Assembly: GCA_963765875.1 (NCBI GenBank)
Contig: CAVXYK010000006.1
Span: 310,001-374,000 of the forward strand
Source: JAWKOK01 sp963765875
GTDB lineage: Bacteria > Chloroflexota > Anaerolineae > Caldilineales > Caldilineaceae
DNA length: 64,000 bases
Direction: 5' to 3'
Positions within the stretch are counted from its first letter, which is position 1. Each line of letters begins with the position of its first letter. The notes beneath the pieces were generated by a model. The model did no database searches and had not been told where the DNA came from. It saw only the letters and a list, made by a program, of their open reading frames with translations. This document shows positions 46,249-55,087 of the stretch, piece after piece. The translations under genes and the position numbers were made by a program.

Positions 46249-47013
46249 ATGAGCAACCAGGAAGAGACCCCAACCACAGATGCGAACGCCACGAGCCAAG
46301 CAGAGCGAGAAGCCAACTGGGCTAAACCGGTCGCCGGGCTCAACGTCAGCGACCTGCCGGCGTCGGCCATTAACCTCAATGTTGCAGGTCGCAAAGTGAC
46401 CGGACCGCTCAAAGGCTTTGGCCAGCTCTGGCAGAAGACCTATCGCATCCGGCTCACCGGATCCCAGATAACGCCGAAATCGTTGATTGAAGAGTGGAAG
46501 GCCCACTTCCCTGAATTCTGGCCGGGCGATAACCGCTTCTACGGCTCGCTGGCCGGCATCAAACCGGGCGACGTGGCCGTACTCAACCTGGCGGGGCCGG
46601 GCGGCAGCACCATCTCCACCGGTATCCTGGTCATCTACGCCGACGACGAGTCATTCTCGTTCATGACGCCACAGGGCCACATCTTTGCCGGCATGAACAC
46701 CTTCAGCAGCTTTGTCGACGATGGCGTCACGGTCGCACAGATCCAGCTCCTGGTGCGCGCCAGCGACCCCATCTACGAAATGGGCTGTCGCATGGGACTG
46801 GCCCACCGCCAAGAAGACCAGTTCTGGCACGGTACGCTGGCCAATTTGGCCGAACGCGCCGGCAGCGACAACAGGACCGCCCAGCAGGTGACCGATTGCG
46901 TCGACCCGCGCATGCAATGGTCAGAAGCGGCCAACCTTTGGCATAATGCCGCCATCCGCACGGCGTTCCATATGCCGGTCCGTGCGGCACGGAGGATATT
47001 CGGACGAGGATAA
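46249..47013 (+). CDS. Conserved protein of unknown function
   Basis: ATG 46249 (MSNQEETPTTDANA) is preceded by GAGGTGA; a GTG 9 nt upstream is less likely. The 254-residue protein has a polar N-terminus and then a globular region: LYRIRLTG-like TYRIRLTGSQITPKSLIEEW near residue 65, FPEFWPGDNRFYG near 87, AVLNLAGPGGSTISTGILV near 108 and FSFMTPQGHIFAGMNTFSSF near 132. The last part suggests a lipid-binding or SRPBCC-like beta cup, but I cannot name the family. The arginine-rich C-terminus (RAARRIFGRG) may meet a membrane. It shares the GTAACG promoter type with the partner-switch gene and lies just before a CrtI-like oxidoreductase gene. Confidence 0.65.
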   Translation: MSNQEETPTTDANATSQAEREANWAKPVAGLNVSDLPASAINLNVAGRKVTGPLKGFGQLWQKTYRIRLTGSQITPKSLIEEWKAHFPEFWPGDNRFYGSLAGIKPGDVAVLNLAGPGGSTISTGILVIYADDESFSFMTPQGHIFAGMNTFSSFVDDGVTVAQIQLLVRASDPIYEMGCRMGLAHRQEDQFWHGTLANLAERAGSDNRTAQQVTDCVDPRMQWSEAANLWHNAAIRTAFHMPVRAARRIFGRG

Positions 47014-47046
47014 AGAAGTGCCGCACAGAAATAGGCCTTCCACGCT

Positions 47047-48492
47047 ATGAACTATGACGCGATCATCGTCGGCTCCGGGCCCAACGGTCTGGCGGCCGCC
47101 ATCACCCTTGCGCGCGCTGGGCGCAGCGTCCTCCTCATTGAAGGCAAAGCAACGCTGGGCGGCGGCATGCGCACGCAAGAAGTCACGTTGCCGGGCTTCC
47201 AACACGATCTCTGCTCGGCCATCCATCCACTGGGGGTTGGTTCGCCCTTTTTCCGTACATTGCCATTGGAAGACTTTGGCCTGGAGTGGATCCAACCCAC
47301 GATTCCCGTGGCTCATCCGCTGGACGATGGCGGCGCGATCGCGCTACACAGAAGCATCGATCAGACCATGGCTTCGATCGACGCGGACGAAACTGCCGGG
47401 ATCGTTCAGGGTGACGGTGAGGCTTGGCGCAGGTTGATGGCGCCATTGGTGCGCGATTGGCCAAAGCTGGTCCCTGCCGTGCTTGGCCCAGTGCCCCTTT
47501 CTCGCCATCTGCCCGCCCTCACACGATTCGGCCTCAGCGCGCTGCAGCCAGCAACCATGCTGGCCCGGCGACAATTTGCCGGTGAGCGAGCACGTGCGCT
47601 CTTCGCCGGGTTGGCCGCGCACAGCATCATGCCGCTGACCCAGCCGCTGACCGCCTCTTTTGGTCTGGTCTTGGGGATTCTGGGCCATGCCTTGGGGTGG
47701 CCGCTGCCACGCGGCGGCTCCCAGGCCATTGCCGACGCCATGCGACGCTATCTCCAGCACCTGGGTGGCGACATCGTGGCGGGCTGGATGGTGGAATCCC
47801 TGGACGAGTTGCCACCGTCGAGGGCTGTCCTGCTCGATGTGGCGCCCCGCCAGTTATTGGCGTTGGCAGGCGACCGGCTGCCGGCCCGCTACGCGCGCCG
47901 CCTCAGCCGCTATCGTTACGGGGCGGGCGTTTTCAAGATCGACTATGCGCTGGACGGGCCGGTTCCGTGGCAAGCGGATGAGTGCCGCCACGCAGGGACC
48001 GTGCATCTGGGCGGCACGATGGACGAGATTGCACTGGCCGAACGTGAAGTTTCACTCGGGAAGCACCCCGAACACCCCTACGTCCTGATTGCGCAACAGA
48101 GTCTCTTCGACGCAACGCGAGCGCCCGAAGGCAAGCAGACGTTGTGGGCCTACTGCCACGTGCCCAACGGATCGACTGTGGACATGACAGCGCAGATCGA
48201 ATTGCAGATCGAACGCTTTGCCCCAGGCTTCCGTGACCTGATTCTGGCCCGATCAGCCAGAACGGCAGTGGCCATGAATCGCTACAATCCCAACTACGTC
48301 GGCGGTGACATCAACAGCGGCGTCCAGGATCTTGGCCAGCTCTGGACGCGGCCGCTTGCACATTGGCCGCCCTATGCCACGCCGTTGAAGGGCATCTATC
48401 TCTGCTCCTCGTCAACACCACCTGGCGGCGGTGTTCATGGCATGTGTGGGTACCACGCAGCGCGCGTCGCGTTAGGGGATGTTTTGCGTTGA
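47047..48492 (+). CDS. FAD-dependent oxidoreductase, phytoene-desaturase (CrtI/RetSat-like) family
   Basis: This 481-residue protein opens with the Rossmann FAD motif YDAIIVGSGPNGLAAAITLARAG, then LIEGKATLGGGMRT. It has the family's long substrate domain. The C-terminal FAD-contact segment is IYLCSSSTPPGGGVHGMCGYHAARVAL, close to that of CrtI/RetSat and human PYROXD2-like proteins. Such enzymes desaturate or saturate isoprenoid chains or related lipids; no other carotenoid genes are present, so the substrate is open. It follows the unknown gene at 46249 by 33 nt and may share its transcript, which would place it under the GTAACG promoter. Confidence 0.85.
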   Translation: MNYDAIIVGSGPNGLAAAITLARAGRSVLLIEGKATLGGGMRTQEVTLPGFQHDLCSAIHPLGVGSPFFRTLPLEDFGLEWIQPTIPVAHPLDDGGAIALHRSIDQTMASIDADETAGIVQGDGEAWRRLMAPLVRDWPKLVPAVLGPVPLSRHLPALTRFGLSALQPATMLARRQFAGERARALFAGLAAHSIMPLTQPLTASFGLVLGILGHALGWPLPRGGSQAIADAMRRYLQHLGGDIVAGWMVESLDELPPSRAVLLDVAPRQLLALAGDRLPARYARRLSRYRYGAGVFKIDYALDGPVPWQADECRHAGTVHLGGTMDEIALAEREVSLGKHPEHPYVLIAQQSLFDATRAPEGKQTLWAYCHVPNGSTVDMTAQIELQIERFAPGFRDLILARSARTAVAMNRYNPNYVGGDINSGVQDLGQLWTRPLAHWPPYATPLKGIYLCSSSTPPGGGVHGMCGYHAARVALGDVLR

Positions 48493-48539
48493 GGAGTTGG
48501 CGCGTATGGATGATGCAGAACGTCAGATGCCTCTTCGAA

Positions 48540-48604
48540 AGTCCCCGGCACGGGCCAGGAACCGGATCGCACGACAAACTATCGGCTGGCCCGTGCCGGG
48601 GACT
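48540..48604. repeat. GTCCCCGGCAC hairpin element, copy 2
   Basis: AGTCCCCGGCACGGGCCAG (48540-48558) and its exact reverse complement (48586-48604) form a perfect 19-bp stem with a 27-nt loop. The element lies between convergent genes and shares its core with 19051-19116. Confidence 0.85.
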
Positions 48605-48644
48605 CTTCGAGAACGGCTTTCTTCCGGAGCGTCACTTCAAGTGG

Positions 48645-49433
48645 CTAAACCGGTAGACCTTCCTCGTCGAACTCGGTATACCGTTTGAACCCCATCACCT
48701 TCTCCACCGCAGCCTGCGCCTGATCGGCAAGTAGGGCGGCATCATCACCCTCTTTCGGATGGACCGTCATGATCGGTATCAACGCGGCACGAATTGGACC
48801 GGGGCAACAGAGCAAGCGCCAGCCTGCCGATATCATCGACTCGTCCAGCCGCCCATGCCAGACGACAATATCGGGACGGCTATATCGAATGGCACAGACC
48901 AGGTATGGGATCTCTGTGGCGATAGAGATGTTGAAGATCCCATAGCGGAACGGATAGATGAATTCGCCCGTCCCCAGTCGTCCTTCGGGGAAGACGGCAA
49001 TGGGCGGATCGTGATGCTCATCATAGGCTTCAGCAATGTCACCGGCTGCCCGTTGTCGGCCTTCCGGGGTACGGCGATCCAGATAGATGGCCCCAAACGA
49101 GGTCAATAGTCGAAGGATCAGTCGTTCATAGACCTCGATGGCTGAAAGGAAGCGCATGGGCGTGACGGTGTAGAGGGTCGTAATGTCCAGAAAAGAGACG
49201 TGGTTGGCAAAGACAAGGCCCTGATGTTTCAGGATCATCTCCGGGTCGGTGCAGGTAACATGCACGTTACAGACTAGATGGAATGCATGGGCCATCGCCT
49301 TTGCTATCCAAGCCTGGAGCGGGTTGCCGCGATAGCGAATATTGAAGAGGCCCAACAGAACGATCAGCGGCAGGCCAACCAGGAAGATCAGGACGGTGAG
49401 AAGGAAGCGAGCAACGCCAAGTAATTGTCTCAT
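48645..49433 (-). CDS. plsC: 1-acyl-sn-glycerol-3-phosphate acyltransferase family protein
   Basis: This 262-residue protein has an N-terminal membrane helix (residues 5-30) and the acyltransferase motifs in order: block I NHVSFLD (NHx4D) near residue 77, block II-like GAIYLDRR near 115 and block III FPEGRLGTGEFIYPF near 148. A VCAIRYSRPD segment follows where block IV is expected. The family moves an acyl group to lysophosphatidic acid in the inner membrane during phospholipid synthesis. It stands alone, convergent to the oxidoreductase gene and followed by a hairpin. A paralogue acting on another lysolipid cannot be ruled out. Confidence 0.88.
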   Translation of the reverse strand: MRQLLGVARFLLTVLIFLVGLPLIVLLGLFNIRYRGNPLQAWIAKAMAHAFHLVCNVHVTCTDPEMILKHQGLVFANHVSFLDITTLYTVTPMRFLSAIEVYERLILRLLTSFGAIYLDRRTPEGRQRAAGDIAEAYDEHHDPPIAVFPEGRLGTGEFIYPFRYGIFNISIATEIPYLVCAIRYSRPDIVVWHGRLDESMISAGWRLLCCPGPIRAALIPIMTVHPKEGDDAALLADQAQAAVEKVMGFKRYTEFDEEGLPV

Positions 49434-49519
49434 GATTGAATCCCGTCAATGCTTGATTGTTTATGATTTGACCATGCTACAGCTACAGGGTCAATTCAAG
49501 CAAACGGAAGGTTCCATAC

Positions 49520-50404
49520 CTAGCCTTTGATGGCGCCGATCGTGTAGTTGGAGAGCAGGTGCTTGCGACCGGCAACGAAGATAAAGACGATGGGCAACGT
49601 CGCCAAGAAGGCGCCCGCCAGGATCATCCCGTACTCGATCTTGTATAGGCCGACGAGCGTTGCCAGGCCAACCGGGAAGGTGAAACGTTCTGAAGAGCGC
49701 AACACGATCAGCGGCCAGAGGTAATCATTCCACGAGCCGAGGAAGACAAGCACGGCCAGCACTGAGATTGCCCCGCGCACGAGCGGGAGGCCGATGCGCC
49801 AGTAGATGCCGAACTCGGACGCGCCGTCAATGCGTGCGGCATCGATCAACTCGTTGGGGATGGCCAACATGGTCTGGCGAAGAAAGAAGACGCCGAATGC
49901 GCTGACAGCGCCGGGAATGATGATGGCCCAATAGGTGTCGAGCCAACCGATACGTACCATCAGCAGAAAGAGCGGGACCAGGGTCACTTGGAAGGGAAAG
50001 GTGAGTGTCGCCAGTAGAAAGAAGAAGAGAACCTTCTTTCCCGCAAATTCGAACTTGGCAAATCCCCATCCCACCAGCGACGCCACAAAAAGTGTCAACA
50101 CGGTCTGACTGACCGCCACAACGAGGCTGTTCAGAAATTGGCGCACAAACGGGATCTCACTGCCATTGAGCAGGCGCTGGTAATTTTCGATGGTCGGCGC
50201 CTTGGGAATGAATGTCAGCGGATAGCTGAAGATCTCAGCGTTGAGCTTGAACGAGCCGGTGATCATGTAGAGAAAGGGAGCGCCGGTCAGGATCACGCCG
50301 ACGACGATAATGAGGTAGATCAGAACCCGTTCACCGGTCTTGCGTGCTCTGACGCTGCTGGGTGTGGGAACACGAGCGCCGCCTTCCACTGAAGTTGTTG
50401 TCAT
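49520..50404 (-). CDS. ABC sugar transporter permease, MalG/CUT1 type
   Basis: This 294-residue permease has six predicted membrane helices and the EAA loop DAARIDGASEFGIYWRIGLP near residue 195, which docks the ATPase. The N-terminus (RVLIYLIIVVGVILTGAPFLYMITGSFK) and the first extracellular loop with the IENYQRLL pattern are typical of the second (MalG-like) permease of CUT1 systems. It lies directly after the MalF-like permease (1-nt gap). No ATPase gene is in the cluster, so a shared MsiK/UgpC-type ATPase elsewhere is expected. Confidence 0.93.
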   Translation of the reverse strand: MTTTSVEGGARVPTPSSVRARKTGERVLIYLIIVVGVILTGAPFLYMITGSFKLNAEIFSYPLTFIPKAPTIENYQRLLNGSEIPFVRQFLNSLVVAVSQTVLTLFVASLVGWGFAKFEFAGKKVLFFFLLATLTFPFQVTLVPLFLLMVRIGWLDTYWAIIIPGAVSAFGVFFLRQTMLAIPNELIDAARIDGASEFGIYWRIGLPLVRGAISVLAVLVFLGSWNDYLWPLIVLRSSERFTFPVGLATLVGLYKIEYGMILAGAFLATLPIVFIFVAGRKHLLSNYTIGAIKG

Positions 50405-50405
50405 T

Positions 50406-51287
50406 TCAGTCCTCTCGGAACATGCCTAGAAAATGCAACTGGATCAGCGTTAGAAGGAGGATTATCAGCGCCAATGCGTAGCCGATGGAGGCTGCATAGC
50501 TAAACTTCATGAACCTGAAACCGGTCATGTAGAGATACATGGTCATGAATAGCCCTGCGTTGCTCGGCCCGCCTTCAAGGCCGACCAGCAGTGACGGCTC
50601 GGCAAAGAGATTATAGGAACCGATGATGGCAAAGGTCATGACAAAGATCAGGACAGGCCGCAGCAAAGGCAGCGTTACATAGCGAAACTGCTGCCAACGA
50701 TTGGCCCCGTCGATAAGAGCCGCCTCTTTGACCTCTGCCGGAATGCTCTGCAGACCGGCCATGAAGTAGAGCGCGTTGATGCCGGTATAGCGCCAAAGCC
50801 CAAGAATAATGACAGAGGGCAAGATGAATGTCGGATCCAGTAGCCAACGAACCGGTTCGAAGCCCAGTGGAATCAAGATGTAGTTGTTGATCAGCCCATA
50901 TTCCCAGTTGAAGACCAACCCGAATATGATGGCGACTACCACGCCCGAGGTGATGTTGGGCGCAAAAAAGAAGAGTCGGAAAAACTCGCGCGAGCGTAGC
51001 CAGCGCAGCACCAGCACCAGAGCAAGCCCGAGAGCCGCCGGCACGATAAGAAAGATACTGCCTGCAGCGTAGTATGTCGTGTTGACCAGAGCTTTGAGAA
51101 AGAGATGGTCGCTGAAGAGACGCGTATAGTTTTCAAGACCGATAAACTGCGGCTCGGACCCGATCCCAACCTGCTGGAAGAAGCTAAGGTAAAGCGCCCA
51201 CAGCACCGGATAAAGAAAGAAGATTGCATACCCAATAAAAAATGGGCTGATAAAAAGATATGGCGTAAGCCGTCGTCGTAGGCGCAT
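50406..51287 (-). CDS. ABC sugar transporter permease, MalF/CUT1 type
   Basis: This 293-residue permease starts RLRRRLTPYLFISPFFIGYAIFF, the usual first helix of MalF-like subunits. It has six helices and the EAA loop EAALIDGANRWQQFRYVTLP near residue 190. It pairs with the MalG-like gene that follows. Upstream, between it and the binding-protein gene, is a 7-bp tandem repeat array and a stretch of TTGACAATTGA repeats, so expression of the permeases may be partly uncoupled from the binding protein. The substrate is a sugar or oligosaccharide by family, and is not readable further. Confidence 0.93.
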   Translation of the reverse strand: MRLRRRLTPYLFISPFFIGYAIFFLYPVLWALYLSFFQQVGIGSEPQFIGLENYTRLFSDHLFLKALVNTTYYAAGSIFLIVPAALGLALVLVLRWLRSREFFRLFFFAPNITSGVVVAIIFGLVFNWEYGLINNYILIPLGFEPVRWLLDPTFILPSVIILGLWRYTGINALYFMAGLQSIPAEVKEAALIDGANRWQQFRYVTLPLLRPVLIFVMTFAIIGSYNLFAEPSLLVGLEGGPSNAGLFMTMYLYMTGFRFMKFSYAASIGYALALIILLLTLIQLHFLGMFRED

Positions 51288-51311
51288 CGGCGTGACCTTT
51301 CGGTGAAGTAT

Positions 51312-51434
51312 GCGTGCTGCGTGCTGCGTGCTGCGTGCTGCGTGCTGCGTGCTGCGTGCTGCGTGCTGCGTGCTGCGTGCTGCGTGCTGCTGCTGCGTGC
51401 TGCGTGCTGCGTGCTGCGTGCTGCGTGCTGCGTG
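51312..51434. repeat. 7-bp tandem repeat array (GCGTGCT, about 17 copies)
   Basis: GCGTGCT is repeated head to tail with no base changes, apart from one 3-bp partial unit (GCTGCTGCG near 51390). Perfect arrays of this length change copy number easily by slippage. It lies 25 nt upstream of the MalF-like start codon and about 145 nt downstream of the binding-protein stop. TGACAATTGA-type repeats follow at 51515-51556. Confidence 0.95.
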
Positions 51435-51580
51435 AAAGATGGTAATTGCTCAGGATTCGGGCGTCAACCGTTAACAACTATCAATTCACCATTAACCATC
51501 GCTCTGATCAGCCATTGACAATTGAAAGTTGACAATTGACCATCGACAATTCCCACCCTCACGCAGCAAGCAGCAGTCCT

Positions 51581-52894
51581 TTACCCTTGTTCCTGCGCCA
51601 TCGTCTCTCGAATGTTCTCGGAGATCTCAGCGAATACTTCTTCCGGCATGCGATTGCCGTCGTAGATATCCTGCCAGGCGGCGGTCAACTGAGCGTTCAT
51701 TTCGGCCCGGTAGGGACTCTGGTATTGGGCCGGCACATCTGGCCCGACTTCGGCGAAGACCGCACCCAGATCCTGGCCGTTGAAGTAATCGTCGGCCGCG
51801 TGTAGGCGCTCATTGGCCATAGCCGGAATGTAGGGCGGGAAGAGACTGGTCATCTCAAAGCGTCGCACATTTCCTTCCTCAGACAACATGGAGTATTGCA
51901 TGAAATCCCAGGCGGCATCGGTATAGTCACTCGTCTTGACGATGCAGTTGCCTGTACCGCCGGCACACGAGGTCCGAATGCCATCAGCCGTCCACGCCGG
52001 CAGTGGCATAGACATCCATTTGCCCTCCAACTCCGGTGCATTGTCCTTGAAGAAACCAGCGTACCAGTCGGCACCCACCTGCGATACGAAACTGCCATCG
52101 CGCACTGCAGCCCACCAGGCATCGCCGGCCGGCGCCTGATCGGCAATCGCATGCTCATCGCGCAGACCAAGAATCCAATTCATCGTCTCGATCGAAAGAT
52201 CGGAATCGAGCTTCACATTGCCTTCCGCATCGAAGTAATCTTCACCTCGTTGGCGCAGGAGAACGTCATGGCCGGGGAAGGCCAGTGCGTTGACATCATC
52301 TCCGACCACGCCAGCTGCGGCACTGATATAGTCTTCCCATGTAGCGACCGCCTCCATGTCAACGCCGGCATCGCCCCACACATCATGGCGATAGTAAAGT
52401 ACCACCGGCGTCAAAGCGTGTTCCACACCATAGACCTTGCCCTTGTAGCTGTAGAGCGCCTGACGGTTTTCGACAAGATCTTCGTTGTAGCCGCCCTCGG
52501 TCAGCATGTCATTGAGATCGACAAGGCCCGGATCGGCGCCGCGTAGGAAGCCGCCAAAACGGCCTTGCTCGATGTCGGCCAGATCCGGCGCGCCCACACC
52601 GCCCGACTGCAATGCGATCTGGAGTTTGTCATGCATATCGCCGTAGGCGATTTCGGTCACCTCCAGGTTGAAATCCGGATTTACCTCAGCCTTGTAGTCC
52701 TCGGCCATGGACTCAAACCAGCGTGCATGGGTGTTGACAAAGGTCCACAGTTCCAGATTCAACGGTTCCCCGGCAACGACTTCACCACCTGCGGGCGCGG
52801 CGCTCGGCGCCGCACACGCAGCCACGGCCATGGCCCCCGCAGTAACACCCATGGCCTTCAACAGACTACGACGTGAGAGCTTGCGTTCGATCAT
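51581..52894 (-). CDS. Sugar ABC transporter substrate-binding lipoprotein, Tat type
   Basis: This 437-residue protein has a GGAGGA site 7 nt before the ATG. The twin-arginine signal LSRRSLLKAMG is followed by a lipobox AVAAC (cysteine near residue 27), so it is exported folded and lipid-anchored. The mature part begins with LNLELWTFVNTHARWFESM, typical of family 1 sugar-binding proteins, and has the WGDAGVD, SDYTDAAWDFMQY and PAQYQSPYRAEM segments. It delivers a carbohydrate to the two permeases downstream. Upstream on the same strand are a UroD-like gene and a GntR regulator, which probably controls the operon. Confidence 0.93.
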   Translation of the reverse strand: MIERKLSRRSLLKAMGVTAGAMAVAACAAPSAAPAGGEVVAGEPLNLELWTFVNTHARWFESMAEDYKAEVNPDFNLEVTEIAYGDMHDKLQIALQSGGVGAPDLADIEQGRFGGFLRGADPGLVDLNDMLTEGGYNEDLVENRQALYSYKGKVYGVEHALTPVVLYYRHDVWGDAGVDMEAVATWEDYISAAAGVVGDDVNALAFPGHDVLLRQRGEDYFDAEGNVKLDSDLSIETMNWILGLRDEHAIADQAPAGDAWWAAVRDGSFVSQVGADWYAGFFKDNAPELEGKWMSMPLPAWTADGIRTSCAGGTGNCIVKTSDYTDAAWDFMQYSMLSEEGNVRRFEMTSLFPPYIPAMANERLHAADDYFNGQDLGAVFAEVGPDVPAQYQSPYRAEMNAQLTAAWQDIYDGNRMPEEVFAEISENIRETMAQEQG

Positions 52895-53138
52895 GATGCT
52901 TTCCTCCTGTAGGAATGGTGCAATAAGAATTGACCGGTTTAGCCACAGGTGACTCTACGGCAAAACGGGAATTTGCCACAGATAGCCACAGATGAAGAGC
53001 TGATTTTCACAGATGTTTACCAGATGTTCAGAGGTATCCCAGTATCATCTGCGTCTTATCCTTTTTTATCTGTGTAAATCTGTGGCGAAAAAGGCTTTTT
53101 GCAGTAGAGTCATCAGTGGTAAAAACCTTGCTGCCGAT

Positions 53139-54189
53139 TCACGATTGAAACTGCTTTCGATGTTGCTCGCCGTAGAGAAGCGCCTCATCGAGAAAGGCTT
53201 CGATGTTCTCAATCGGCGTGTCAGGCAGAATACCGTTGCCCGCGGCCAAGCAGACCCCACCGTCAGGTCGATCGAAGGTGTCGATAAGGTGGCGCACTTC
53301 GGCGCGGATCTGCTCCGGTGTTCCTTCGGGCAGAATGTGCTGGACGTCAAAACCGACCAGGAACGTCATGCGGTCACCGAACTCCCGAGCCACAGCCACC
53401 TCATCCATGGTTCCCTTCTGGACCGGATGGAAAACATTGACGCCGACCTCGATCAGATCCTCCATGATGGCGGTGTTGTTGCCGCATGAATGCAGCCACC
53501 AGTGCAGATTGTTGCGACGCAGGCACTCGCCGACACGGGCATAGTAGGGCTTGATCATCTCACGGTAGGTCTTGGGGCTCATGAAGAGCTGACGTTGGTG
53601 TCCCAGATCGTCGCTGGTCCAGAAGCCGTCGGGACGAAGCACACTCGACAGACGATCGATGTAGCGGATGTAATGATCGCAGAGGGCACTGTGCATGCGG
53701 TGGATCTCATCCGGATAGAGATGATAGTCCATCAACAGGTTTTCCATTCCGCGGATGGCCCATGGCCGTTCAAAGAAAAGACGCCACCAGCCCACGAGCA
53801 CATATTGACCTGCGTCGCGGCAGTCTGTCGGCAGTCTCGATCAGAGCATCGATCTGCGGATCGATCTGCGGATCGGAGAGTTTGTCGATGAACTCATCGA
53901 GTCTGGCCCAATCATCGACGACGGCCCGGGCATCATGCGCCCCCTCTTCCACGATCTCCCAGGAAAGGCCCATTTGTTGGGGCAAAATCGGATCCAGAAA
54001 GAGAACGGTGGCATCTTCCGGATACTTATCGAATTGGGCTAGCTCGTCACCGTATCGTTCTTCCAGCCCCTCACCCCACCACTTGGTCCGTACCAACGGG
54101 ATGCGTGCCGGACCAGTGCGCTCCAACGCAGCGATCACTTCGGCCTTGGGGAGCGCTGTCCACGTGCGCTCACGAATCTCAGTTGCCAT
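53139..54189 (-). pseudogene. Uroporphyrinogen-decarboxylase-superfamily protein with one frameshift
   Basis: The first piece (54189 to about 53815) reads MATEIRERTWTALPKAEVIAAL, then RIPLVRTKWWGEGLEERYGD and ILPQQMGLSWEIVEE. The second (to 53139) reads LVGWWRLFFERPWAIRGMENLL, LHWWLHSCGNNTAIMEDLIE and ILPEGTPEQIRAEVRHLIDTF. One indel near 53810-53820 (CCGCGACGCAGG) joins them into about 349 residues, the usual size of MtaA/CmuA/UroD barrels. The HSCGN motif holds the cysteine used to bind zinc in the methyltransferase branch. In sugar operons of this kind the role is unclear; methyl transfer or removal from a substrate is a guess. Confidence 0.8.
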
Positions 54190-54225
54190 GAAACATCGGA
54201 TTCCTTTCTATGGAGTAGCGTTTCG

Positions 54226-54963
54226 TTAGGGAGTCTGGACAGTCTTTCCGCCTACGGCGTCGATTTCAACTTCGTCGCTATCACCGATCTTTGACCAGAC
54301 CAACATCACATGCTCCTGGATCAGATCACCCGCGGCTTGGGCATCGTGCGCCTTAAGCACAGTCAGAACCGGCTGATGTGCTTCTGCGATCTCGTGCAGA
54401 TCGGAGAAATACCGTGGATGAGTATGGGTAATGAAGCGCTGGATCTGTGAGTAGAGCGGCAGCCAGATCTGGTGCAGCGTTTTGCTGCCTGACCATTCGC
54501 AAATGCGCAGATGGAAGCTCATGTCATACTCGACAAGTTCGCCCCATTCATTTCGGTCAGCCGCATCGCGCATCAGGTCGACAATCTGGCTCAGTTCATC
54601 GATTTGGGTGTCGTCCAGTTTGGCGACAGCACGGCGAATGGCAAAATGCTCGACAAGCGCGCGTACCGAAAAGAGTTCAAACATCTCATCGTGGGAAATG
54701 GCAGTCACAAACGTACCGCTTCGAGCGTGGCGCTCCACCAGTCCCTCATACTCAAGGCGCCCCAAGGCTTCTCGCACGGGTCCCTGGCTCGTCCCCATCT
54801 GTTCAGCAACCTTCAGTTCTACGATTCGTTCCCCTGGCTCAAGCGCGCCGTAGATGATATCGGAACGAAGCTGTTCCCAGACTTGATCGGAGAGCGAAGT
54901 CAGCGGACCGCGTAAACGGGCCAAGGGTTTTTCGGTTCGGCTGGATGGCAGTGTTGAAGTCAT
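54226..54963 (-). CDS. GntR-family (FadR subfamily) transcriptional regulator
   Basis: This 245-residue regulator has an N-terminal winged helix (about residues 22-90; LSDQVWEQLRSDIIYGALEPGERI, then GTSQGPVREALGRLEYEGLVE) and a C-terminal helical FCD ligand-binding domain. The domain's metal-site pattern is visible as D in EYDMSFH, H in the same segment and HEIAEAHQPVL near residue 195. It is the first gene of the UroD-like/ABC operon and divergent from an MFS transporter gene. A GATAAT-TG-ATTATC palindrome lies in the shared promoter region. It probably represses the sugar genes until an acid-sugar-like ligand binds (family inference). Confidence 0.92.
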   Translation of the reverse strand: MTSTLPSSRTEKPLARLRGPLTSLSDQVWEQLRSDIIYGALEPGERIVELKVAEQMGTSQGPVREALGRLEYEGLVERHARSGTFVTAISHDEMFELFSVRALVEHFAIRRAVAKLDDTQIDELSQIVDLMRDAADRNEWGELVEYDMSFHLRICEWSGSKTLHQIWLPLYSQIQRFITHTHPRYFSDLHEIAEAHQPVLTVLKAHDAQAAGDLIQEHVMLVWSKIGDSDEVEIDAVGGKTVQTP

Positions 54964-54975
54964 GTTTACATCACC

Positions 54976-54989
54976 GATAATTGATTATC
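54976..54989. promoter_or_regulatory. Candidate GntR operator palindrome
   Basis: GATAATTGATTATC has perfect 6-bp arms around TG. It starts 13 nt upstream of the regulator's start codon and 99 nt before the MFS gene. A half copy (GATTATG) follows. The AT-rich setting and the divergent placement fit autoregulation plus control of the porter. Confidence 0.45.
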
Positions 54990-55087
54990 GATTATGAATA
55001 AAAATAGTGTATCATCTGGGGTATTTGATGTCAACGGCAAAAAAGGCGTTTTCCCTCCCGTCCACATTCACTCTCTAGGTGCCGTAT

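Noticed and set aside
51312..51434. CRISPR-like repeat array
   Set aside because: The unit is 7 bp with no spacers, so it is a simple tandem repeat.
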